Part shown: in pieces, positions 24,759-35,685 of the stretch | How the letters are laid out: every line of letters begins with the position of its first letter | How positions within the stretch are numbered: the stretch's first letter is position 1 | Source: Alnus glutinosa | Lineage: Eukaryota > Streptophyta > Magnoliopsida > Fagales > Betulaceae | Assembly: GCF_958979055.1 (NCBI RefSeq) | Contig: NC_084888.1 | Location: 565,501 to 629,500 of the forward strand | Direction: 5' to 3' | DNA length: 64,000 nucleotides | Notes under the pieces: model-generated | Told to the model about the DNA's origin: nothing | What the model saw: the letters and a program-made list of their open reading frames with translations, nothing else | Databases searched by the model: none | Made by a program: the position numbers and the translations under genes

Positions 24759-24841
24759 CACGTGGCACGTACCCATTCCATCATTTGATCCTGATTTAGG
24801 TAGTCGAGGTACCAAGTCAAAAGTGGGGTCCGGCACACGTG
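24759..24841. promoter_or_regulatory. two G-boxes (CACGTG)
   Basis: CACGTG occurs at 24759-24764 and 24836-24841, with a further ACGT core just after the first. These are palindromic bZIP/bHLH sites. They lie 0.7-0.8 kb upstream of the AGP start, so a role there is possible but unproven. Confidence 0.4.
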
Positions 24842-27007
24842 TCGATTTTACTGTGGCTTGGACGAGGACCTTTTGGTTGGACACCCCTAACCGCCCCCAT
24901 AGAAGATGATGGCTTTGTTTTTTTATATTCAACTAGATTATCGATGAGCTGGTTGATAGCCGTTTGGTGTAGATAATTGGGGAGAGAGAAGGGAAAATAA
25001 TGGATGTAGCCGTTGCAAATGGAAAACAACTAACATGTTCATTTTTAATATGTTGCCCAAAAACATGCATATGTCTCTGCCTTTCATGTCCTGATCAATA
25101 TTCAAACCCAAAAGAGAGGTTGAAGAACGTGAACCGGTATTATATTTAGGCATCCGATCGAAGAAGAATATACAAATGGTTAGTCATATTATTATATGTC
25201 TACTAGCTTGATCGATCGAGCTGGCAAAAGCTGGCAAGAAAAATAGATCGATCATGGTGATCGATTGGGTGAACGTTTGAGAACATGTCATGCCAGAATT
25301 TTAAATTTAACAAGGAAAATGACGCTCTAACAATATTGGGTTAATATCATATATGAACTGTATTTGTTTTAAAATATTACCTATGTTGTCCTTGTTTAAA
25401 ATATTCGCAGAAAATGATTAACGCTTGAAACTCTTGAGGTTACGGATGATTATGATTGGTATGACAACACCAAGTTCATTAAAAATAAAAAATAAAAAAG
25501 GAAGTTTAGGGTCAGAACATGCATGGATCCAATTTATTTATTTATTTATTTTTTTGAAAATGGCATGCGAATATATTTATCACAAGGCGTCATTTACACC
25601 ATTAAATACAAATTGAGAGAATTTTATTTTTCTCTATTAATTTTATGTTTTCTTTTTTATTTTTTTGGATGGAGAAGGGAGATCGAAGTATCTTACAATT
25701 GGTTGTCCGAATTGCAATCAATTCAACCGTGTCATTTGAAAGAAAAGTTCAATAAAATTTACCTTTCGAACAAATTAAATTCAATTGCCTGAATACCTAT
25801 ATGAACATGTAAAACCTGTCAAAACCTACGTGATTAAGGGCTCCAACAAGCCAATCCCGATATGAGGAGAGGGGTTGGGAATTTTTCATTTGTTTTAAAT
25901 TATAATTTTGCTGATAATTATGACCAGGAATAGATCGGATCCATTCCAACGGGAAGCTTTATGGTCCAAAAACGAGTAAAGAAGGAAGGAAGGAAGGAAG
26001 GAAAAACACGGGGGGATAATTGGGACCCCAGTGATGTTCTCCTAGAATTCCGTGATGCGGTGGTCAAGTAAGGGCACGAAGGCAAACCACACGCGTAAAA
26101 TGGCAAATGGACAAAGCCAAATAATCATTGTTGTCGTTGATGACCCGCAAGTCCGTGGAATCGGGTCAGTTGGGGATAAGAAGTAAGTAATTAACAGGCT
26201 AATCTCTTCTATCACCAAAGTGATCATTTAGGGAAAAATTTCAAAGTCACAGCCCACGTTCGGTGAACCGTGTTTTGAAAATAGGTTTTAAGGTCACGTG
26301 GTTAGGACAAAAATGTCAGCAAAAATCATTTTCCATTGGCTAATGGTGAGCTGGTGAGGAGGCTTCTTGCCACTGATGACTACAAGCTAGAAAGAAGAAA
26401 ATGTCACCAGCTAGGTAGGGACAAACTGCCTTCATGGTGTTACTCTTAATGTCCAGCATGTTTCAGCTACGACCTTGCCAATAATTACGACAATCTAATT
26501 ATCTAATTATCTTACTCTCCGGCATTTATCAGGACGAATTGCTTGACAATCTAGTCAAACAATTGTTAGATAAACTCCTATGAATTTTATCTGTTTGAAC
26601 AAGATTCAAGTGAATTTTTTAAGAATGGTTAGCAGTTATATTACTATTCCTAATTAATTTGCTTGGAAAGCTACACTAATGATGTATCAATTAATGTAAT
26701 AAAAATTGAGGCTTCAGTTTGTCTTGGGACGGTGCGCCCAAGACAGTGCATTGCATACGTACTGCCAACGATGGCTTGCTTCGATCTAAAGGCATGAGAA
26801 ATTGTCAACCTGCGTAGAAAAACTTCTTGTCCTTAGGAGGATCTGAGGATCTGACGCTTTAGAGACTGAGACTGACAACTAAATAGACCTATTCAAGCTC
26901 AGACAAATTCTTAGTTTTAATTAACCTATTCAAAACCAAGTGGTACCGATACCCCTATCAAAGAGTTATTAGTCAGGGGCTCTCAAATATTTGGAGACAA
27001 AGATGAA
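24842..27007. other. intergenic, no gene recognised
   Basis: AT-rich sequence with short repeats only: a TTTA run near 25535-25551 and a GAAG run near 25981-26003. The open frames here have no domain, signal or splice support. Confidence 0.5.
25981..26003. repeat. (GAAG)n microsatellite
   Basis: About five and a half uninterrupted gaag units. Confidence 0.8.
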
Positions 27008-27614
27008 GGCCTGATTTGTTTGGGCATAAAATATTTTTTGTTTGAAAAAAATGATTATTTTTTGTTGTTTGTTTGCAACCCTGGAAATAGTTTGAAAATA
27101 TATTTTTCAGTGTTTGACACGCTTCGTATGGAAAATCATCAAATATTTTTATTTTTATTTATTTTTTATATATATTTTCATTAATTTGAGGAGCTGTGAG
27201 AAAAGAGGAGAAAAAAAAAATATTGAGCTATGGAAGAAGAAAGTGAGAGAACAGAAGGCTTCGGAGATAGAATCGAGATCAAGTGTATTTGTTTGCCCAA
27301 ATTGCAAGTAATTGTAAGAAGAAAGCCTTTGTAGGGTTCAGTTGCTCAAGCAGGTGTTCGGGTAGCCTGAAATTTGCTTGGATGGGTAGGCCCCATGAAG
27401 GACCCTCTCACAATTGCCTTCTTAGAGTGTAGGGCAAAGGCGGAAAATAGTTTACACAGATGAAAAATGTAAACCATTTTACACTTATTGAATGTTATTT
27501 TTCTTGGTCAAATGAAAACATTTTCAAGTTAACTAATATTTTACGCAGCAGCAAACAGTCAAAAATGGGAAAAACATTTTCTAGAAAATATTTTTTGCCA
27601 AAACCAAATGAGGC
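27008..27614. mobile_element. MITE-like element with terminal inverted repeats, about 610 bp
   Basis: The left end ggcctgatttgtttgggca and the right end, read on the other strand (cgcctcatttggttttggca), form an inverted repeat continuing into tttt/aaaatatttt blocks. It is non-coding. No matching target duplication was found. The interior (27338-27405) holds a copy of a 'gcaggtgttcgggtag' motif also seen in two introns of the hydrolase gene. Confidence 0.45.
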
Positions 27615-27825
27615 GTAAATCAAAAACCATGTATAGCTCAACATGTTTAGTGAACTAGAGAAAATAGTAACATCCTCCAATCACACACTGTATTAGATAC
27701 CCAGTTCTGAAGTTAGAGATTCAAATCCTTCATTAGCTCCGTTGCATTGTTGACATTCGTCTTGGTGTGCAGATTTCCAAAGCACAAAATCTACTCTTGA
27801 TACGAAACTCACTCCTACAAAAGTA

Positions 27826-28056
27826 AGGGCTTGTTTGGTAAAGAAAATAAAATCCTGCCTCCCCATCTTCACTTTTTTCAAAAACAATTAATTTCAAAAT
27901 ATTTTAACTTTATATCACATCAATAATTTTTTATTACTATTTAAATAAAAAAAAATTCACTACAATACAAAAATTTTTTACTTTTCCATACAAATTTTTT
28001 TTACTTTATATCACATCTACCACTTCTAACTCCCACTCCCTTAAAAGACAAGGCCT
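27826..28056. mobile_element. MITE-like element, 231 bp, 5-bp flanking repeat
   Basis: The ends agggcttgt and acaaggcct are inverted repeats with one mismatch. The 5-mer aagta flanks both sides (27821-27825 and 28057-28061). The interior is AT-rich with two 'tttatatcacatc' blocks. The family is uncertain: a 5-bp duplication is short for hAT. Confidence 0.5.
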
Positions 28057-28607
28057 AAGTATTCCCTTCTTTAGAGGATCAAATTAACAATATCAAAGTA
28101 TGTGGACTGTGGAGTAGAGATGAGGCTCCACATACTTTTTTTTTGGATAATTGGTACGTTTGTGTATTAAATTTTTGAAATCAGAATTGAATTCTTATTC
28201 TGTTTGCGAATTTCAAAGTCTTATTTTTTTTTTAAAAAAAAAAAAAAAATTGAATAAAATATGATTTGTTTAGAAAAAGTTGAATAAAATATAATTTGTT
28301 TTTGAAAAAAATTGAATAAAATACTATTTATTTTTGAAAAAAGTAGAATCAGAATCATATTCTGTTTTCAAAATTCCGTATTTAGATGTGCCTCAAAGCT
28401 ACTGCAAGCATGTTGGAGAATATAGACCTATATTGCGCATGGGGAAAAAAAATCTCAAACCTTTCGTCAAATAGAGCTTCACAACTACAACTACAAAGGA
28501 GGATTTACAATGCAACTTGTATCATAAAACCTGGATGTTACGTTGATGGCCACAAAAGACCCGTATAATTCATGAGCGACAACTCTCTTTTGGAGTAAAC
28601 TAGGTCC
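28057..28607. other. 3' flank of the Bet1-like gene, T/A tracts
   Basis: It contains three diverged copies of an 'gaataaaatatgatttgtttttgaaaaa'-like unit (28250-28345) and homopolymer tracts. The 3' UTR of the downstream minus-strand gene should lie near 28607. Confidence 0.5.
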
Positions 28608-31090
28608 TCACCTTCTAAGTAGCTTGGACCATAGGTAAACTATACTGAAACAAAGTAGTCCAAAAACAATCACTTGCAAGATATGATTTGAGCTCTGCTG
28701 GGTGATGGTTCTATTCAACCTCCTCATGCCATTTTTCACCCCTGCCCCAGCTTGACTCATTGCCATTTGCTGTTGTAAAAACCAGAAGAAGCAATTTGTC
28801 ATGATGCAATATGTTCATCCCTTCAACAAAATAGCAGATAGTGTTAAGTGGACTTCAGAAGTTTTGTGTGTGCGCGCGCGCACACATGCAAATGTGCACG
28901 TGTGTCTGTGTTTGTATTTCCTTAACAGCAAGCACTAATGCAAAAGGCTCAGGGAAAAAAAATATATACCAGTGCAAAAGATGAAAGCTCATGCATCCAT
29001 AAGACAAATCAGAAAACCAGCTTCAAAGATAATCTCAATCAAGGCACACCAAGACTCTAAATGCCCTCAGGATATTGGATTTTAAGTACATATAAGGTTG
29101 GAGCAATAAATTTACCAAATCAGAGAGGATATCATTCTGAATTCTTGTTTCTGCTTCAATCTCTTGAGCCACCTGCAAAGCAATATATGAATAAGAGTTC
29201 ACAAAACTGAGGGACGAAAAAGTGAAATGAGATTTGAAATTAAAACGAAAATTGAAATATAGGAGGTAGGACTGTTTTTTTTTTTTTTTTTCCTTCACTC
29301 TTTTTTGAACACAAGGTAGGTCTAATTTTCAATCCAGATGACGCTACTGGTTTGATAGGAGTTAGTCCAGTGACCTCCCCCTATGGCAAGAGGCCTGATC
29401 AATTAACAACAAGGATATAGGTGAGTCAGCAAAGGGCGTACAAGAAGTACTCTAAAAGAACCTGTTTCACTTTCCCAAACAGCCATTGTAGACTGTAGTA
29501 GGAAACCAGAACAATGTGAATTCTTATGAACATACAATTACAGATTCTATGTTTTTGAAAACCAAAAGCTAGACATGACCTATCATTCAATTCTTGGGGC
29601 AATGTTTTGGTCCCAAAGTTAATAACTGCACTGATGAGCCACAATGCAACAGCCTCTGCTGAATGCAGTTGTGATTTAAAAGATGAGCCAAAAGATGAGA
29701 AGAAATGAGTGTCGAAAACCAACTTAATAGTAGAGAAAGACGCTTTGCGATCAAAATGTTTCAGGATAATATGTTCTAAAATTGCAGAGGTGGTGAAACC
29801 TTAGTCAAATGTGTACTATAAAGAACAGAATACTCAAGATTGGTATCCAAGAGTGATTTGTAGGCCACTGCATGGTTTAAAATTTGAAAGTGGTATTAGC
29901 AGTTTTGGTGAAATTTAAGTTTCAGAAAGATTAGAAGCATAAAGAATAGAGCGTTTCATAGAGGAAAGAGTAAGACAACCCATGAATAGAATTATGGAAA
30001 AAAATCATAATAGGCTTTTAAGTTTTGTGTGCAGTGAGTGAAAAAAAGAAGGATGTTCTTCCCACACCATGTGTGGTAAAAATTGTACTTCTGACGCTGT
30101 TTTGCTTAACAATATAGGGAATGCTATGGTAGCAACTAGAAGGATAGTGTGCTGGGGTAATGCACCATCAAGAAACAGAAACATACAGCTGAGAAGTAGA
30201 ATCAAACTAAGGAAGTTCAAAGTTTAATAAAATAAAATAAAAAATGCATACATTCAGTTCTGGACTATCCCTATTCAAGCATCAGTAGTTTAAGTTACCA
30301 ATTCCACCACGCATAGACCTTGATAGCATTAAAGGAAACATTTACAAGCTACGAACAAAACTCCCAACTTGTTAAAGTTGCTTCAATGGTTTCTTAGTTA
30401 CTTTGTCTCTATTTTTCTCCTTATAATGAGTCTCTTTCCCTGTCCTTTTCTTCCATCCTCGGTCTACCGCGATTTTGGTGAAAACCAATTTGGCACTAGT
30501 ATTCTGATAGCAAAACATCATTCTCCCCTTCCACCGGCTCACGATCTTGGCTTCACAATCTCCTACATTGTTGCTACTCAGCGATCACTTTATATAGTGC
30601 AATAGTCACTGAGACCTTTTTATCAACTTGATCACTCACTCATTACTCATAAATAATATTATATCCGTTATTATTGTATTTCGTGTTCTTCTTTCAATTT
30701 CATAGCTCTGCTGCGAGGTCCCAAACAACATAAAACACAAACTGGCAAAATCAGAACTCCTTCTATACAGGTCAGACACATTTCAATGATTTGTCTCACC
30801 AAACCAAACTCAAATCCATGACTCAGATTGCACAAAAGCAAACAATTCAGCACACGAGCTCCATATCCCTAATTAAAACAAGAAATTCCAAACCAGAGGT
30901 AGGTAACATCTGATCTGAATAGCGAGAGAATTGGTAAACTTTACACTTTTAAGCCGTCTGACTTGCGAATGAAGACCCGAGATCTCCTCGTCGAGGTCTC
31001 CATGCACTGGATCAATCCTCAATTGGATTTCATCCGAATTAGCGCCCTGTCTCGCACTAAGACCTTCGCTGCACAACACATTACCCCAGT

Positions 31091-31147
<57 letters not shown>

Positions 31148-31225
31148 CATGAGAGAGTGAGAGATACAAAATGAGGGAACCTGGGGGAAGGAATTTGGGT
31201 ACCTTGATCGGTAAGGATTTGCCAT
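28608..31225 (-). CDS. Bet1-like SNARE (At4g14600-type), 4 exons, complete
   Basis: The exons are 31225-31203, 31068-30945, 29172-29116 and 28769-28608 (stop TGA). They give 366 nt, 121 aa, with GT-AG introns and consistent phases. The protein starts MANPYRSSEGLSARQ. The SNARE motif begins EIQLRIDP-HGDLDEEISGLHSQV, and Gln61 (TRIQND) sits at the expected ionic zero layer, as in Qc-type Bet1/Sft1 proteins. The C-terminal tail ILQVIVFGLLCFSIVYLWSK is the membrane anchor, ending KLLRR. Layout and length match the plant Bet1-like family, which acts in ER-Golgi or intra-Golgi vesicle fusion (family knowledge). Intron 1 carries a (TA)n run just before the acceptor. The frame is clean. Confidence 0.92.
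31095..31144. repeat. (AT)25 microsatellite in intron 1 of the Bet1-like gene
   Basis: Twenty-five uninterrupted AT units occupy about 37% of the 134-bp intron and lie 25 bp from the splice acceptor at 31069-31070. Confidence 0.9.
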
Positions 31226-31528
31226 TGGAAGTGAGCGGAATTGGGTTCGGAACTTGGGGGATCCAGGACGCGTCCTTGTAGAAGGTGCAAGATGAGCCAA
31301 TATGGGTCTTTGGCCCACTACCCGACCCAACTGGTTCAAATTGGGTTCCAAAAGGTTTTTCTTTTTTGGGGCCTGTGAGGGGGGGATTTGGAGGAGTCGT
31401 CTTTGGTTGCTAGGGATGTTCGTTTAGGTGGGTTTTGGTCTAAACGTTTTATTTTCTGGGTCTCTTGGGTTGGTGATGTTTGGGAGGAACCTTTGGGTTG
31501 CACAAGGCAAGGGAACGCTTATTTTAAG

Positions 31529-31701
31529 GAGAAATGATCCATACACTTATTTCTTATAATAGTTTCACAACAAGCTGATGTGGTTAGTAATATTTTATTA
31601 TTTTTTTTACAAAAAGAAAACAAAAAAAATAATAAAATATTATCAGCCACATCAACTTGTTATGGAGCTGTTGTGAGAAATGAGTGTAAGGATCATTTCT
31701 C
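31529..31701. mobile_element. snapback (foldback) MITE, 173 bp
   Basis: The two halves are inverted copies. The ends gagaaatgatc / gatcatttctc match perfectly, and the inner arms (aacaagctgatgtgg / ccacatcaacttgtt) and the AT-rich centre also pair. The RNA or single strand would fold into a long hairpin. No clear target duplication was seen. Confidence 0.7.
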
Positions 31702-31869
31702 ATTATGTAATAATTAACAAATGTCAGTTCAATTAATTAAATTGGAGCAATTTTCTCCATAGCAGTTTGGAAAAAATAAGTTACGTGAACTTAATTGGAT
31801 TTCTCACTTTGGAATGCAAGCAGACATTTTTTTTTCTCAGATGAATAGACAGTAGACAATTGAGAGATA

Positions 31870-31872
<3 letters not shown>

Positions 31873-31908
<36 letters not shown>
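31873..31908. repeat. (AT)18 microsatellite
   Basis: Eighteen uninterrupted AT units in intergenic DNA. Confidence 0.85.
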
Positions 31909-31911
<3 letters not shown>

Positions 31912-32303
31912 AGATAAGTCCAAAAATGAAGTTCTTAAAATTTTAATATTAAAATGGTAAAATCTGAATGGTTTAATTTAATTTAAACAATAGTTAAATT
32001 TTTTGAAAAATTATCATAAATTTACCAAGATGTAAAGGTTGCTAATTCCCAAATACAAATAACTCAAACGGACAAATCAATTTTTTTACTTAATTATTTT
32101 ATTAATTATGAATTATTACATTAATTTGTAAAAATATTTGTAATAAAACTATAATACCCTAATTACACTAGATAAATATTTCTTGCACACATTTTATACG
32201 CAAAGTCCTACATGACGAGATTTTTTTTAAAAAAAATTAAAATTAAAATAATGTGCCACGTACGACTTTGTGTACAAAGTGTGTGTAATTTTTGAGTACA
32301 CGA

Positions 32304-35300
32304 GACATTTAAAGTTGACAATTTTTGTTACGACCTGTGAACCGAACACGAAATTAGTGAGTTAGTATTGAAGGGTTTGATACATTTAATTAAACGGGTC
32401 GGGTTAGGGTTAACATATGTAGTCTTATATTTGTGTCTCGACACGATCTGAACATGACACACGAACACAAATTACCATATTGCCCGAATGCAATCTTGTA
32501 TGGCAAGTTGTTTGTCCACAATCTCTTGAGCCTACTGATTTGAAAAGAGCATTAATCCTCTAAATGCAGAGGATTTCCGTTTCCCCTCTTGATATTTAAG
32601 TTTGACAATTATAATTCGTTGCCTTCTTTATACAGAAATAGCATGAAAAAGTTGTGTTCTTATCACCCATTTGGACAATATCAACCTAGGACGTTGCCCC
32701 CAATAGACTCCTTTTTCTTCTTTGTAGCAGCTCCAAATAAACCAAATTCTGCTCGTGATAGCTTTGCCTTAGCCAGTGAATTGTCAGTTGCATGAGTGCT
32801 TTGAAGGTCTATCAATCTGGCTTTCAACTCAGCTTTTATCTGCTAGAATTTCCAAAGTGTGCTTTACTTCAAGTTGCCTAAATCTTTTGTGCAATTGATA
32901 GAAGGGACTTTCTCCTAATAATACCCTCCATGTAGGATGTTTCATCAACCAAAAGGATTCAAAGCGAAAAGATTTTCATCTGTTGCATATTCTGATTGGA
33001 TATCTATCGTGTAAGGAATTATAATATGGTTGGAACCAATTGTATTGAAAAATATTGATGTCAGTATAAATGGTTAAGCCTTGCACAGAATAATAGTTAT
33101 AATAATTTAGTTTCATATAAAATAGTAAGTGTAAAAAAGACTAATTGATAAGACATAATTAGATCTCAATCCACCTGCTTAAACTTTTGAGATCAAATTG
33201 TAAAAGGATATAAAAACTCGAAGTGACATTTGATCATGGTGGGTTTTACTTTGGAGTATGAAGATAGATTGATTCAGCATAAGATGAAATAGGTTTAAAG
33301 ACTTCACGAGTTTTGGAACACGAGTTGAACTTTCGATTTGAGTGACGCAGAGAAGGGAATACCTAATGTTTGAGTGATGTCGCCACAAAAGTAAAGAGTG
33401 CTAATAGATTCAAGATAATAAAAGTCATTATAGAGTAGGTTACACTTAGGAGAGGCGATGAAGTAAGTTGATTTTTATGATGTTGGTGAGTCCAATTTCA
33501 AGTATGAGCGCTAGATTGGCCCAGTTTGTATTCCCATCAAACATGATATTTGGGGCCTGTATTGTGTAGTAAACTAGTAATATCAAGATCCTCAATCAAA
33601 CGTGAGCCTAGCCCTTCACAATTCCAACACAAGCGGCTCATGGAATGGGCCCAAGCCCAAGCCCTTCTTCGAGCTAAAAAAAGCCATACATTTCTGACTT
33701 CTCTAATCCAAAACTCCACGAATTTTCAAACTTAAAAGAAAAAGGACAAAAACAAAAAAACACACAGAGCATTCAAATCGAAAAATTCCAGATTAAGAAA
33801 ATCCAAAATAACGATACCCCACGCGCCACCGATAAAATGGAACAGCCGAAGCCGGAGACGGAGCAAGCCATGCGAGCCCCAGGGCAGGACCCAGACCTGA
33901 AACACGATCCGAAAGACGCGGGTCATGCGACGAATGGGGACGGGAAGTGGACGAGTTTGGTGATTGGATAGGAGTCTCAGAACGAGAGTCAGAGTGAGGG
34001 ACAGACCCAGGCTCAGACTCAGACCGAGCCATCCACGACCCGAATGGCGTCGCCCGGATCAAGGAAATCGGTGCGCTGGAGCTCCGAACTGGTGACGGAA
34101 TCGCCCGCCATGTCCTACCCCAGCGGATCCAGCCCCAACGTGTCTTCTTCCCCTGTTCCCTCCTCTTCCTTCTCCTTCAGGGTAAAGTATTCTCTGTTTC
34201 TATACGTATTTGTTTGCGTACATCATTCGGTATTGATGGAATTTCTGTATATTTTTTTTGGGGCAGATACGGTGGATACTGTATGGAACGTGCTTGGTGT
34301 TAAAGTATTTTCAAAATTAATATGTATATAAATATTTATTTTGTGTCTTGGGAATCATTTAAAAGGAAGGTATTTAAAAGCATTAAATGAAGATAGTCCC
34401 ACATGGGAAAAAGAGAAACTGAAGTTGGCATTTATAAGGCCCAACACACTTTAAGCATTTAAAGTAATGCTTAGGTGTATACTCTTATGTGTATACTATA
34501 GTACGGTGCGAAGCACCGGACGCACACGCACGCGCACGCGCGTGGCAGTGGGCGATAGTGGCGCTTTGATGGCGCACTTGGCACTTAGCACGAAACATCA
34601 GAGCTCGGAGCGATCTAATCATGACCTTTCGATTTTGGATGGTCATGATCAATTGATCTAGTGGTTTAATCTAAACCATAGGATGCTTCTTAGGTAGATC
34701 CAATGGTCGGATTTACTGGACAATCAAATAAATAAACTGTGAGGTCAAATCACATTTGATCTAATGGTTGAGATTAATTAATAACGATCTAATGGTTATT
34801 ATTAATCAATCATAGACAGTTATTTGATCTGATGGTCAGATTTAAGTGTCTGTTGAAACAGCAGTTTATGACTGTTATGGAAGCAGTTATGGACGGTTAG
34901 ATTAGCAGTTATTTAAATATTATACAGAAGTAACTGCTGTCCAGTTATCAGAAATATACAGAAATAACTGTTGTACAGTGTTTAATAAAAGAAATAATAA
35001 AATTTCTTTTATCTTCAATGCTTTTTCTGATACCTTCTGTATTTTAAAATTAAAAAGAGTCTCTGTCTGTCTCTTGATATAATAGAAAAATTTTAGAGTA
35101 TTCGGGTTTAATTTTTCGTTAGTGCAAAACGAGATTAAACAAACAGAGGTTTCTGGGCTCCATTGTATCCTGGAGAATTATTTGCTGTAACCTTTTTGCA
35201 TACCTTTCTGGTGGGGACAAATAATTTATTAAGGAAAGCGACGTTGTAACGCAGGAGCATTTCGTTTTTCTGCTTTCGATTATTTTTTCTAACAATTGGT

Positions 35301-35321
35301 AGGTGGGGAAAGAAGGTCGGG
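32304..35321 (+). pseudogene. partial GEM-like duplicate (promoter, exon 1, part of exon 2), interrupted by a solo LTR
   Basis: The segments 32304-34297 and 35300-35321 match 38092-40171 in the same order and orientation with few differences. The match covers about 1.5 kb of upstream DNA, exon 1 (ATG at 33837), intron 1 and the start of exon 2. Codon 45 is TAG (33969-33971) where the intact gene has TCG, and there is an in-frame 6-bp loss in the Gln/Thr-Glu repeat. Exon 2 is split by a copia-type solo LTR, and homology ends inside exon 2, so exons 3-4 (the GRAM domain) are missing. It cannot make a GEM-like protein. The LTR is absent from the intact copy, so it was inserted after the duplication. 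Confidence 0.9.
34298..35294 (+). mobile_element. solo LTR, Ty1/copia type, about 1.0 kb, in exon 2 of the GEM-like duplicate
   Basis: It starts TGTTAAAG and ends TTCTAACA. The flanking 5-mers are cttgg (34293-34297) and attgg (35295-35299), agreeing at four of five positions. The intact copy reads cttgg once at the same site (around 40146-40150), which confirms the insertion point. The LTR contains a tcccacatgggaaa block and a ttataagg TATA-like motif, as in plant copia LTRs. No primer-binding site or pol follows, so it is a fossil produced by LTR-LTR recombination. Age is unknown, but it is younger than the duplication. Confidence 0.82.
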
Positions 35322-35685
35322 AGCCCACGAGCTCAAGTTGGTCCCTTCTCAAAGTGGGTTGGTGAAGGAAAAAGGTAATTGTCAAGCCACCTACCTTCAT
35401 CTTGAGCCGTCTAAAGGGACTAAGAGCCATCCATTGAAGCCGGAAGAGAGTTTGGTAAGCTTTTAAAAGAAGACAAGAAAAATAATAAGAACTGGTAGGT
35501 TTTGACCAAAAAATAAAAAATATAAGAATAACGAACCCCATTAAATAGACGATAGGGCAGGGCCAAGGCAGTACTGCTTCTTTCTTATGTTGCAGCAGGC
35601 AAGAAATTAGAGCACCGGCCGCTGTGTGAGTGGTATATCCCAGTGAGTACATCTTGAAAGCTAGAAAGAAAATACTTTACTACTC

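Larger units (their letters stand above)
31226..32303. other. intergenic between Bet1-like gene and GEM-like duplicate
   Basis: The first ~130 bp should hold the Bet1-like leader and promoter. Then come a snapback MITE (31529-31701), an (AT)18 run and AT-rich DNA. No gene is seen. Confidence 0.55.

Noticed and set aside
35119-35652. 177-codon minus-strand open frame
   Set aside because: It spans the solo LTR end, the duplication junction and the hydrolase promoter. No domain is seen and it is antisense to supported features.
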